Below, one piece after another: positions 9,601 through 16,692 of a stretch of 64,000 nt of DNA (position 1 is the stretch's first letter; the number at the start of each line of letters is the position of its first letter). A program made the position numbers and the translations under genes. The stretch is from the NCBI GenBank assembly GCA_964625855.1, contig CAZVFC010000026.1:49646-113645 (forward strand). The letters are read 5' to 3'. Below the pieces are notes generated by a model, which made no database searches, was not told the origin of the DNA, and saw only the letters and a list, made by a program, of their open reading frames with translations. This stretch comes from JAPLUA01 sp964625855. GTDB taxonomy: Bacteria; Verrucomicrobiota; Verrucomicrobiia; Limisphaerales; UBA8199.

Positions 9601-9906
9601 GGTGCTCAGGGCGCTGCCGAAGCCGCTGCGAGAACTGTTGGCGAGCGTGGCCCCGTTGGCGAGGTTGATCAACGCGATCGGGTTGCTGCCCGCATCCGCC
9701 ACCGGGGTGGCGCTTTCATCCATCTGCCATAGGTGAAGGGTATAGGCATCCGGCGTATACGGACCAAAGACGTAGGCATTGGCGCTGTATGGCAGGAGGA
9801 TCGCCGCGGCAAAAGCCCCGGCAAGAGCTGTTGAAGCAAGGTGTTTATTGTTCATGATCGGGCAGGTCTTGAGGTTCATCTGCTGCGGCCAGAGAACTGA
9901 GATCAT
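6631..9906 (-). CDS. secreted LamG / Ig-like / autotransporter-strand protein
   Basis: This 1091-residue exported protein has a signal region ending LLPYSANA. Residues about 55-330 form a LamG/concanavalin-type domain (LHLWQMDE ..., VAVVYDG, GLIDEVRMSG). Residues about 335-415 form an Ig-like domain (PFAYQWRLGG ... ADSGDYDVVITN). A long beta-strand region follows with autotransporter-associated repeats such as LTKSGAGTLFLD and NSYTGPTVIQGGVLQVG. The C-terminus (WALQAQTN ... VFYRLVYP) is the shared FYR module. The start at 9906 has a GAGGA six bases upstream; ATG 9855 would give a shorter signal peptide. It is the first gene of a two-gene unit with the lyase-like protein. It probably acts in surface display or polysaccharide binding; no catalytic motif was seen. 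Confidence 0.75.
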   Translation of the reverse strand: MISVLWPQQMNLKTCPIMNNKHLASTALAGAFAAAILLPYSANAYVFGPYTPDAYTLHLWQMDESATPVADAGSNPIALINLANGATLANSSRSGFGSALSTFDGGQSGITAAGKDALLSPRPLVNGTGDNVAMAYAGASGAFTYEAIIRVDFDPALNMGATPTGNGRLDQMQIFSGEDEANAGRIFQFRIDPVGTVGGNTVPRLHFINLNNGTSVQDIAFDIPTTGPNAIVSNQWYHVAVVYDGNEGAVDNITLYWTWLDQDPSPTAANPIGSSSMTVDLRTGATDFCIGNEGRSTGGSSQNFVGLIDEVRMSGIARAANAMQLIDPNPVVLTEPVGDTLAVGQPASLSVTTIGVPPFAYQWRLGGLPIDGATQSVYAITAALMADSGDYDVVITNSFNSTTSGIATLTVRVPVNLTWVGFADWDIANVNWDTNADTVADVAYRQGDNVLFDGQGSSYVYLAHELHPSSVVVNSATDYTFSTFTSGGITRNTGLTKSGAGTLFLDTTNSYTGPTVIQGGVLQVGTGAATGSLGTGPVTNHGGLVFATTAGGTIGYITGTGGLTNTAAGTVRLSGTNTLSGALSVLAGTVNLGNPDAAGQFTNILVQAPGLANAHSTLVLNGSSYPSTTPLALVGTTGVNFQNESRSLLSSSGTNIINGPLTLGGSGSVQISTSGRNEFNGPISGPDMIGKFTFRGGGTNVVNGQVSNLAAYSLSTVDAGQVTLINSTGNSWAGSEVIGGSTMRFGAANAFPATAWLDLTATFDLAGFNQQVSALVSTNTTPGVVNPMLPSGIIASSGSTDCVFTLNTSNDTFHTADFPVNNWQIYAGVIRDSVLSGSGKVGFTLIGGGSLTLTNISTYTGDTIIGSGCTLALSNAASIANSAHIMVESGGNLDVTYRSGATITIASAQTLKGNGSFNVVGGLINDGTIELKLNKAGATLSSDRLQGLSQLTYGGTLRLDISGDPLTTSDSFKLFDAASYGGAFTMIEPPVPAWGLAWDTSTLASDGTLRIAPGPDTNPTNIRTAVVGGGATLQLSWPASHTGWALQAQTNAPGAGIGTNWTTVPGSRATNQLLLPIDPANGSVFYRLVYP

Positions 9907-10293
9907 TTCTCTTCCTCGAACATTCGGTCGTTAAGGATGACATGATTGGCACAATTCGCTTCCGCCACTCCGACTTGAGGGCTCGACCGGCGGTCAAGAC
10001 ATCCCCGAGAAATCTGGAGCTACGGTATTATTGTCACAATCCGCTCATCTGCGTCAACTCCGGCTATTGCTGAATGGGGGGGAATCGCCGTGGACAAAAG
10101 CGGTCCTCGCCCATTCCGTCTCCAGGATGGAGCCTAACCCCAATTCCCACGTCCTTCTGCTCTGGCGGCGGCCGCCAGCACTCGTGTCAGCCCCCGCCCA
10201 CGAGGTCAATTTCCCCCGACTCTAAACTGCGGTAAGAATTATAATTGCCGCTCGACATTCCCTGGCCTAGCTTCGCTTCAACAAGAGACAAGT
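9907..10293. other. divergent intergenic region
   Basis: These 387 bases separate two divergently read genes. The GAGGA Shine-Dalgarno of the minus-strand gene lies at its left edge. Short frames across it have no recognisable content, and no strong promoter or repeat was found on the right side. Confidence 0.5.
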
Positions 10294-11517
10294 ATGCCCC
10301 GACTCGTGGTCAACCCGGATTCCCCTGAGGCCTGGCCCATCGAATTGCAACCGGGCGCCGTCTCGCTGGGGCGGAGCCAGGAAAACGACTTTCCTATCGA
10401 ACACCGTTCCGTCTCCAACTCTCACTGCCGCATCACCGTCTCGGATACCGGCACCTGGCTCAAGGACCTCGGTTCGACCGCCGGCACTTTCGTCAATGGC
10501 GAACTGGTCGAGGAGGTGCGACTCCAGCCCGGCCAGACGCTGCGCCTCGGCGAGATCTCGATGCGTTTCGAGTCCGAGGCGCCCGAAGACGCGCCGCCGC
10601 CCGCCACTCCGCCGGTGCCGCCGCGCATTGGCCCCCTCTCGGTCGCTGCCAGCAGCTCCTGCTGCAAGTTCCATCCCCAAATCCCTGCGCGTTTTGCTTG
10701 CGCTGACTGCCAGCACGCTTTTTGCGACCTGTGCGTCACTACCCGGCATGTCAGCGGCGCTTCCCGACGGTTCTGTCGCCACTGCGGATCAGAGTGCCAC
10801 CCGATCCAGCCCCGATTCGAGTCCGCCAAATCTCCGCCCGGCTTCTTCGCTTCACTGCCAGGGGCGTTGATTTACCCTTTCCAGGGCAACGGTGTGATTC
10901 TGCTGATCGCGGGCACGGTGTTCTTCTACCTGCTCGGCCGCCTGCCGTTGATTGGCCTGATCCTGGCGGGCTACCTGTTTGCCTATGCCAAGAGCATCAT
11001 TACCTCGACGGCCGAAGGCCGCCGGGATCCGCCCGACTGGCCTGATTTCAGCGACTGGAAAGAAGACATCCTGGTCCCTTATATGCAACTTGCCGCCCTG
11101 GCGATTCTCTCCTTCGGCCCGGCGTTCGTCATCGGGTTGTGGCGACCCGGAACCGACGCCGCGGCCCGCGTTGCCTTTTTCGTCGCCCTCGGTTTCGGCG
11201 CCTTTCTCGCCCCGATGGGTATGCTCGCGCTGGCAATGTTCGATACGGTCGCGGTCCTCAATCCCATTGCGTTGACCTGGTCTATCCTGCGCGTGCCGGC
11301 ACACTATCTGGTCGCGGCGGCAGCCTTCGAAGCCGTTCTCCTGCTCCATTGGTTTGCTGCCGACGCCCTCCAGGCGCTGATGCCGGTGCCCCTCCTGCCG
11401 GGGCTCCTTGCCAGCTTCGTTGACCTCTATGTCATCTCTGTCGGCATGCGCATTCTCGGCCTGCTCTACGCAAGCAACCAGGACCAGTTTGGCTGGTTCA
11501 GCCGCTTGCGCCGCTGA
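10294..11517 (+). CDS. FHA domain / B-box-like zinc finger / multispanning membrane protein
   Basis: This 407-residue protein has three parts. Residues about 20-95 are an FHA domain that binds phosphothreonine peptides: SLGRSQENDFPI, SVSNSHCRI and DLGSTAGTFVNG. Residues about 125-175 are a Cys/His cluster (CCKFH, CADCQHAFCDLC, FCRHCGSECH) like a B-box zinc finger. The remainder holds five or six hydrophobic segments resembling DUF4013/Yip1-type membrane domains. It probably tethers phosphoproteins to the membrane and may read the output of Ser/Thr kinases such as the one at 22.7-24.2 kb. That link is inference. No Shine-Dalgarno is evident before the ATG. Confidence 0.75.
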   Translation: MPRLVVNPDSPEAWPIELQPGAVSLGRSQENDFPIEHRSVSNSHCRITVSDTGTWLKDLGSTAGTFVNGELVEEVRLQPGQTLRLGEISMRFESEAPEDAPPPATPPVPPRIGPLSVAASSSCCKFHPQIPARFACADCQHAFCDLCVTTRHVSGASRRFCRHCGSECHPIQPRFESAKSPPGFFASLPGALIYPFQGNGVILLIAGTVFFYLLGRLPLIGLILAGYLFAYAKSIITSTAEGRRDPPDWPDFSDWKEDILVPYMQLAALAILSFGPAFVIGLWRPGTDAAARVAFFVALGFGAFLAPMGMLALAMFDTVAVLNPIALTWSILRVPAHYLVAAAAFEAVLLLHWFAADALQALMPVPLLPGLLASFVDLYVISVGMRILGLLYASNQDQFGWFSRLRR

Positions 11518-11583
11518 TCCGAAGCCAGCCGGTCGTGGGGCGCCAAAACACAGTTGATCGTTGACTGATTCCGGCAATTATGA

Positions 11584-11599
11584 GAATGAACGCTCATTC
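11584..11599. promoter_or_regulatory. palindromic operator before the TetR-type gene
   Basis: GAATGA and TCATTC flank a 4-base centre (ACGC), forming a perfect 6+6 inverted repeat 18 bases before the regulator's ATG. It sits just after a possible -10 box (TTATGA, 11578-11583). This size and spacing are typical of TetR/AcrR operators, so autoregulation, and control of the downstream cyclase, is likely. Confidence 0.6.
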
Positions 11600-11617
11600 A
11601 TTTATTGGAAAGCTGCT

Positions 11618-12217
11618 ATGTCCGTCAGTGACAAACACAGGTCGGCCCAGCGCGACAAGGTTCTGCTCGCGGCGCGGAAATGTTTTATTCGCCATGGCTT
11701 TCACGCCACGGGCATGGTCGAGATCAGCAAAGCCTGCCGCATGAGCGTCGGCAACATCTACCACTATTTCCCGAACAAGGACGCCATCGTGCAGGCCATA
11801 GCCGACGAGACGCGTTCCCGCATCTTGCCGGTCCTGCGCCGCCTGGAGAACCACCCCAATCCCGTTGAGGGAATCATCGAAATTATTCTCTTCGGCGTGA
11901 GGGAGTTCTGCCGGGCTTCCGACGCCCGGCTCTGGATTGAGATTTCGGCCGAAGCGCCGCGAAACCGGCTTATCCGCGAGATCTATTTCCGCTTCGACCG
12001 GGACATTCGCGGCATGTTGAAAGGCCTTATGCAAAGGGCCGTCCAAGCCGGGCAAATGTCCCGCCGCTTGGATTTGGAGGCGATTTCCCTCTGGCTGGTC
12101 GCCTTGCTCGATGGCGCTCTTGCCCGGGTCTCTTTGGAGCCGGACGTCAATATAGCCCGGACTCTGGACACCCTCGCCTGCAACATACGCCGCTGTCTCT
12201 GCATCCATCCCGCTTGA
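11618..12217 (+). CDS. TetR/AcrR family transcriptional regulator
   Basis: This 199-residue helix-turn-helix repressor has an N-terminal domain DKVLLAARKCFIRHGFHATG ... ISKACRMSVGNIYHYFPNKD, a near-consensus TetR DNA-binding domain (about residues 12-58). The C-terminal half is an alpha-helical ligand/dimer domain. ATG 11618 was chosen over an in-frame TTG at 11561 because GGAAAG precedes it and the palindromic operator lies between the two. The stop overlaps the region just before the squalene-hopene cyclase start (14 bases between genes). Co-transcription and control of hopanoid synthesis are therefore plausible. The ligand is unknown. Confidence 0.88.
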   Translation: MSVSDKHRSAQRDKVLLAARKCFIRHGFHATGMVEISKACRMSVGNIYHYFPNKDAIVQAIADETRSRILPVLRRLENHPNPVEGIIEIILFGVREFCRASDARLWIEISAEAPRNRLIREIYFRFDRDIRGMLKGLMQRAVQAGQMSRRLDLEAISLWLVALLDGALARVSLEPDVNIARTLDTLACNIRRCLCIHPA

Positions 12218-12231
12218 ACCCACTTCTCTCC

Positions 12232-14304
12232 ATGAACCAGATTCGTGACCGCTCCTGTCCTGCGGTGATCTCCCCCGGCGCGGCCACCCGCCCGGCGGCG
12301 GCTGACCCGCGGCAACCCCTTGACCAAGCCATCACTCAAGCACTGGATTGGCTGGCGCGGGAACAGCAGCCCGAAGGCTTCTGGGTCGGCATGCTCGAGT
12401 CCAACTGCTGCATGGAAGCGCAGTGGATTCTGGCTATGCATTTTCTGGGTGTCACCGATGACCCCAAGCAGCCGGGGGTGCTTCGAGCCATTCTCCGGGA
12501 GCAGCGGCCGGACGGGTCCTGGGAAGTGTATCATCAGGCGCCGATGGGCGACATCAACACCACCGTGGAGTGCTATGCGGCGCTGCGCTGTTGCGGTTTC
12601 AAGGTGGACGACGAACCGGTCCGCAGAGCCCGCGCCTGGATCCTGGAGCACGGCGGCTTGAAGAAGACGCGGAATTTCACCCGTATCTGGCTGGCCTTGA
12701 TTGGCGAATGGCCGTGGGAAGGGACGCCGGTGATTCCGCCGGAGATGATTCTGCTGCCGACCTGGATGCCGTTCAACATCTACTGGTTTGCCAGTTGGGC
12801 GCGCGCCACGATCGTGCCACTGGCCATCGTCTCGGCCCGCCGCCCGGTTCGTCCCTTGCCACCCGAGCGCCGCCTGGACGAACTCTTTCCCGGCGGGCGC
12901 GACCGCTTTGACTATTCTATCCCGACAAAAATGACGGGGTTTTGGCCAACCTTTTTCCGGGTTAACGAGCGGATTCTGCACGCCTATGGTTCGCTCCCCT
13001 GGCAACCGGGACGCGAGGACTGCATCAAGTTGTGTCTGGAATGGATTATCCGGCATCAGGATGCGGACGGGGCCTGGGGCGGCATCCAGCCGCCCTGGAT
13101 CTATAGCCTCATGGCGTTACACCTGGAAGGTTATCCACTGGATCACACCGTCGTCCATAACGGCCTCGATGCCTGGAACCACCATTGGTCCTATCAGCGC
13201 GATGGCGCCACGTACTTGCAGGCCAGCGAATCGCCCATTTGGGATACGTTGCTCACGTTGCAGGGATTGCTCGATTGCGGCGCAACTATAGAGAGTTTCC
13301 CTCAAATGCTGCCCGCGCTGGATTGGATTCTCAACAAGCAGATACTGGTCAAAGGCGACTGGGCCATGACCGTCAAAGGGGTGGAATGTGGCGGCTGGGC
13401 ATTCGAGCGTGCCAACACTCTCTATCCCGACCTGGATGATACTGCCGTGGCCCTGAGCGTCCTGGTGCAAATCCGCGACAGCGCCCTCCCTTCTTTTCGG
13501 CCTCGGATCAATGCCGCCATCAGCCGTGCCGAAAAGTGGGTTCGCGCCATGCAATCCTCCAACGGCGGCTGGGGCGCATTTGACAAGGATAATGACCGCT
13601 ACATTCTGACCCGGATACCTTTCTGCGACTTCGGCGAGGTGCTCGACCCGCCCAGCGCTGATCTGACCGGCCATAAACTGGAAGCGTTGGGCCTGCTGGG
13701 CTATGACCTCCGTGATCCGGCGGTCAAGAAAGCGGTCGAATACGTCCTGAGGGAACAGGAACCCGATGGCAGTTGGTTCGGGCGCTGGGGCGTCAACCAC
13801 ATCTATGGCACCGCCCTGGTGCTGCCGGGGTTGCGAGCCGTTGGTTTTGACATGTCCGATCCGCGCATTCGCAAGGCCGGAGACTGGTTGGTGTCCAAGC
13901 AACGGCCCGATGGTGGCTGGGGAGAGTCGTGCGCCTCGTACATGGATGATTCCCTGCGCGCGGAAGGACCCAACACGCCATCGCAAACCGCGTGGGCTCT
14001 CATTGGGCTGCTCGCTTTCGGCAGCCACTACTATGATGGTGCGATTGAGCGAGGGATCCGATGGCTCTTGCAGCATCAGAACAACGGCACGTGGGATGAA
14101 CCTCACTACGTGGGCTGCGGCTTCCCGGGCTACGGAATCGGCGAGCGCATCAGCTTAAAGAAGAACGCCGCCAGCCTGGCACAAGGTCGCGAGCTGGCTC
14201 GCGGCTTCATGATCAATTACAACCTCTACCGCCACTACTTCCCCTTGCAGGCCCTCGGCCGCGCCCGCCGGCATCTGCGGCAGCGGTCTCCCGTTCCTGC
14301 CTAA
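12232..14304 (+). CDS. shc: squalene-hopene cyclase
   Basis: This enzyme cyclises squalene to hopene/hopanol, the pentacyclic lipids of bacterial membranes, and is a monotopic membrane protein. The 690-residue length is typical. The catalytic DxDD acid motif is D400-L-D402-D403, within YPDLDDTAVAL. Several QW repeats are visible (EQQPEGFWVG, QRPDGSWE, DADGAWGG, SNGGWGAF, EPDGSWFGRWG, RPDGGWGES). The late GCGFPGYG segment and the terminal LYRHYFPLQALGR are characteristic. ATG 12232 was preferred to a TTG at 12214 that overlaps the tetR-type stop. Other hopanoid genes (hpnC/D/E) are not in the window. Confidence 0.96.
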   Translation: MNQIRDRSCPAVISPGAATRPAAADPRQPLDQAITQALDWLAREQQPEGFWVGMLESNCCMEAQWILAMHFLGVTDDPKQPGVLRAILREQRPDGSWEVYHQAPMGDINTTVECYAALRCCGFKVDDEPVRRARAWILEHGGLKKTRNFTRIWLALIGEWPWEGTPVIPPEMILLPTWMPFNIYWFASWARATIVPLAIVSARRPVRPLPPERRLDELFPGGRDRFDYSIPTKMTGFWPTFFRVNERILHAYGSLPWQPGREDCIKLCLEWIIRHQDADGAWGGIQPPWIYSLMALHLEGYPLDHTVVHNGLDAWNHHWSYQRDGATYLQASESPIWDTLLTLQGLLDCGATIESFPQMLPALDWILNKQILVKGDWAMTVKGVECGGWAFERANTLYPDLDDTAVALSVLVQIRDSALPSFRPRINAAISRAEKWVRAMQSSNGGWGAFDKDNDRYILTRIPFCDFGEVLDPPSADLTGHKLEALGLLGYDLRDPAVKKAVEYVLREQEPDGSWFGRWGVNHIYGTALVLPGLRAVGFDMSDPRIRKAGDWLVSKQRPDGGWGESCASYMDDSLRAEGPNTPSQTAWALIGLLAFGSHYYDGAIERGIRWLLQHQNNGTWDEPHYVGCGFPGYGIGERISLKKNAASLAQGRELARGFMINYNLYRHYFPLQALGRARRHLRQRSPVPA

Positions 14305-14398
14305 GTTCCAAGGGGCCCCTGCCTGGAAGCCGTCTGGAGATTGGGGCTCCGCGCCGCTTTGCTTGCACTGGCGGAAATGGGGATCGAAAACCGGGCGT

Positions 14399-14570
14399 AT
14401 CTTGATACCACCACCGCTCTCGGCAATCGGGACATGCGCGGAGCGCGGCTGTCCTCAGCCGCAGCGCGGGCGTAAGGGAGCGGCTCTCGGGACAACGGGG
14501 CAGGCCCGCATAGTCGGGGCTGCTGCGGCTGAGGACAGCCGCGCTCCGGTGGCGGTGTCGAGATGCGCTC
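14399..14570. repeat. REPIN-like inverted-repeat element, copy A
   Basis: Two perfect 26-base inverted arms (14440-14465 and 14522-14547) flank a 56-base spacer. Each arm itself folds as GCGGCTG-TCCT-CAGCCGC. About 40 bases to the left and 22 to the right also match copy B at 51.1-51.3 kb, which lies in the opposite orientation. The element encodes no protein and fills most of the 345-base gap between shc and the TPR lipoprotein gene. The form resembles a REPIN (two REP palindromes inverted) or a MITE. Confidence 0.85.
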
Positions 14571-14649
14571 TCGAAAACCAACTTGGCTGTTTTAGCAATT
14601 GGCAGGGTCCGCCCGGGCTGGCATAAATAGGGGTCCGAAATTTGAAAGA

Positions 14650-15648
14650 ATGTTCCTGAGCGCAACGAATAAGCTCTTGTGTGTGACGATGCTATGCCTG
14701 GCCGCCGCTGGCCCGGGGTGTTCCATCAAGCGTATGGCCGTTAATCAAGTCGGCAATGCCTTGGCGGGCAGCGGGGCGACCTTCGCCTCCGACGATGACC
14801 CGGAGCTGATCAAGGCCGCCCTGCCGTTCAGCCTCAAACTGATGGAAGGTTTGCTGAACGAACAACCGCGCCACGAAGGCCTGCTGCTGGGCGCCGCCAG
14901 CGGGTTTACGCAGTATACTTATGCGTTTGTGCAGCAAGATGCGGATGAGACAGAGGACAGGGACTTTGCCGCGGCGGAGGAACTAAGGGCGCGCGCCCGG
15001 CGCTTGTATTTGCGGGCGCGGAACTATGGCCTGCGCGGGCTCGAGGTCAGACACCAAGGTTTCGAGCAGGCGCTCCGGGCTAACGCCCAGACGGCCATGA
15101 GCGCGGCCACGCGCAAAGACGTGCCGTTGCTGTATTGGACAGCTCTATCCTGGGCAGCGGCGATCTCCCTATCCAAGGATAATCCCAATTTGATCGCCGA
15201 CCTGCCGCTCGTGGAGGCGATGATGGACCGCGCGCTGGCTTTGGCGGAAGACTTCGACCACGGCGCCCTCCACACCTACTTCATCACGTACGAGATGAGC
15301 CGGCCGGGTGGCACGGGCGATGCGGCGGCGCGGTCGCGGCAGCATTTCGAACGCGCGCTGGCGCTCAGCGGCGGCCAGCAGGCCGGGCCGATGGTCTCAT
15401 TCGCTGAGGCGGTCTGCGTGCAGAAGCAGGACCTGAAGGAGTTCGAATCCCTGCTTAACCAGGCGCTGGCGATCAATCCCGACCTGAAGCCGGAATGGCG
15501 ATTGGGCAACCTCGTCATGCAGCGCCGGGCCAAATGGCTCCTCTCCCGCACCGACCAGCTTTTTCTGCGCACCGGACCGCCGGACGGCGGAAATCCGAAG
15601 GCCGAGGGCCGAAATCCGAATGAAGCCCGAAGTGCGAGGTCCGAGTAG
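14650..15648 (+). CDS. TRAP transporter-associated TPR lipoprotein (TatT-like)
   Basis: This 332-residue lipoprotein has a signal CVTMLCLAAAGPGC with the lipobox Cys around residue 24. The rest is alpha-helical with TPR-like repeats (AALPFSLKLMEGLL, LYLRARNYGLRGLE, HFERALALSGG). The pattern matches the T component that accompanies some TRAP systems, described in Treponema as TatT, which binds the periplasmic P subunit. The following genes are exactly P and QM, 12 bases away and then overlapping. ATG 14650 was chosen because it starts the signal peptide directly. The last 20 residues are encoded by a heptamer repeat array and look non-functional. Confidence 0.82.
   Translation: MFLSATNKLLCVTMLCLAAAGPGCSIKRMAVNQVGNALAGSGATFASDDDPELIKAALPFSLKLMEGLLNEQPRHEGLLLGAASGFTQYTYAFVQQDADETEDRDFAAAEELRARARRLYLRARNYGLRGLEVRHQGFEQALRANAQTAMSAATRKDVPLLYWTALSWAAAISLSKDNPNLIADLPLVEAMMDRALALAEDFDHGALHTYFITYEMSRPGGTGDAAARSRQHFERALALSGGQQAGPMVSFAEAVCVQKQDLKEFESLLNQALAINPDLKPEWRLGNLVMQRRAKWLLSRTDQLFLRTGPPDGGNPKAEGRNPNEARSARSE
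15582..15645. repeat. heptamer array at the 3' end of the TPR lipoprotein gene
   Basis: About nine degenerate 7-base units of the form CGAAATC/CGAAGGC run up to and include the stop codon. Because 7 is not a multiple of 3, gain or loss of one unit changes the C-terminal tail and the position of the stop. Confidence 0.7.
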
Positions 15649-15660
15649 GCTTTTCTTCTC

Positions 15661-16692
15661 ATGAAGCGTTACATCTGTTTACCCTTGTTCTTGATCCTCA
15701 GCCTAACCCTGGTCGCGCCAACCCTGCGCGCCGCCGAGAAGACGATCCGGCTCAAGCTCGGCACGCTCGCGCCGGCGGGCACCTCCTATCACAAGAGCCT
15801 CCAGGCGATGGGCGAGAAGTGGCGGAAAGAGTCGGGGGGCGCAGTGCAGTTGGTCATCTTCCCCGGCGGCACACAGGGGAGCGAGGCGGACATGGTGGGC
15901 CTGATGCAGACCGGGAACCTCGATGCCGGCATGCTCACGACCGGCGGGCTCTCGGAAATTGACCCCGGCGTTCTGGCGACGCAAGTCATGCCGCTTTTCT
16001 TCCACAACCTGGATGAGCTGGACTACGTGACCGAGAAGTTGCGCCCCCAGCTCGATGCCCGTCTGCTGGCCAAAGGATATGTCGTTCTATTCTGGAGCGA
16101 TTCCGGCTGGGTGCGGCTCTTCTCCAAGTCGCCAGTGCTGCACCCGGATGACCTGCGCAAGCTGAAGGTTTTCTCGGGGGCCGATAGCCCCGCCGCCTAT
16201 GACGTGTGGAAGGCCAGCGGATTCAACCCGGTGTCGCTGGACTCAACAGGCATCCCGCAGGGCTTGTTGTCCGGCACCATCAGTGCCGTTCCGACGGTGC
16301 CCATTTTCGCACTGGCAGGGCAGTTGGACAGTCAAGTCAAATACATGTTGGAGTTGAACTGGGGGCCGCTGGTAGGCGCCGCCGTCGTGCACAAGAAGGC
16401 GTGGGACCGCATCCCAGCCGACATGCGGGAGGCGTTGCTCAAGATCGCCGCGGAAACCGGTCGGCAGGTCAAGGCGGCCGGGCGGGCGGAGAGTAATGCC
16501 GCGGTGGCGGCCCTGGTCAAGCGCGGCCTCAAGGTGCATCCGGTGACTCCCGAACTGGAGGCGGAATGGCGCGCGGTGATTGACAAGGCGCAGGACCTCA
16601 TCCGGGGCAAGGTCATACCCGCAGACCTGTTTGATGAAGCCAGCCGGTTTGTGAAGGAGTATCGCACTGCGGCTGGAGCCAAGCCGCAATGA
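15661..16692 (+). CDS. dctP: TRAP transporter substrate-binding protein (DctP family)
   Basis: This 343-residue periplasmic binding protein has a signal MKRYICLPLFLILSLTLVAP ending near LRAA. LGTLAPAGTSYHKSL and the later GFNPVSLD, TGIPQGLLSGTI and MLELNWGPLVGA segments are typical of the DctP/TakP fold. The conserved Arg that contacts the ligand carboxylate in the family is expected near RLFSKSPV. It delivers a small organic acid or similar solute to the QM permease, whose ATG overlaps its TGA (ATGA, 16689-16692). The substrate cannot be named from sequence. Confidence 0.9.
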   Translation: MKRYICLPLFLILSLTLVAPTLRAAEKTIRLKLGTLAPAGTSYHKSLQAMGEKWRKESGGAVQLVIFPGGTQGSEADMVGLMQTGNLDAGMLTTGGLSEIDPGVLATQVMPLFFHNLDELDYVTEKLRPQLDARLLAKGYVVLFWSDSGWVRLFSKSPVLHPDDLRKLKVFSGADSPAAYDVWKASGFNPVSLDSTGIPQGLLSGTISAVPTVPIFALAGQLDSQVKYMLELNWGPLVGAAVVHKKAWDRIPADMREALLKIAAETGRQVKAAGRAESNAAVAALVKRGLKVHPVTPELEAEWRAVIDKAQDLIRGKVIPADLFDEASRFVKEYRTAAGAKPQ

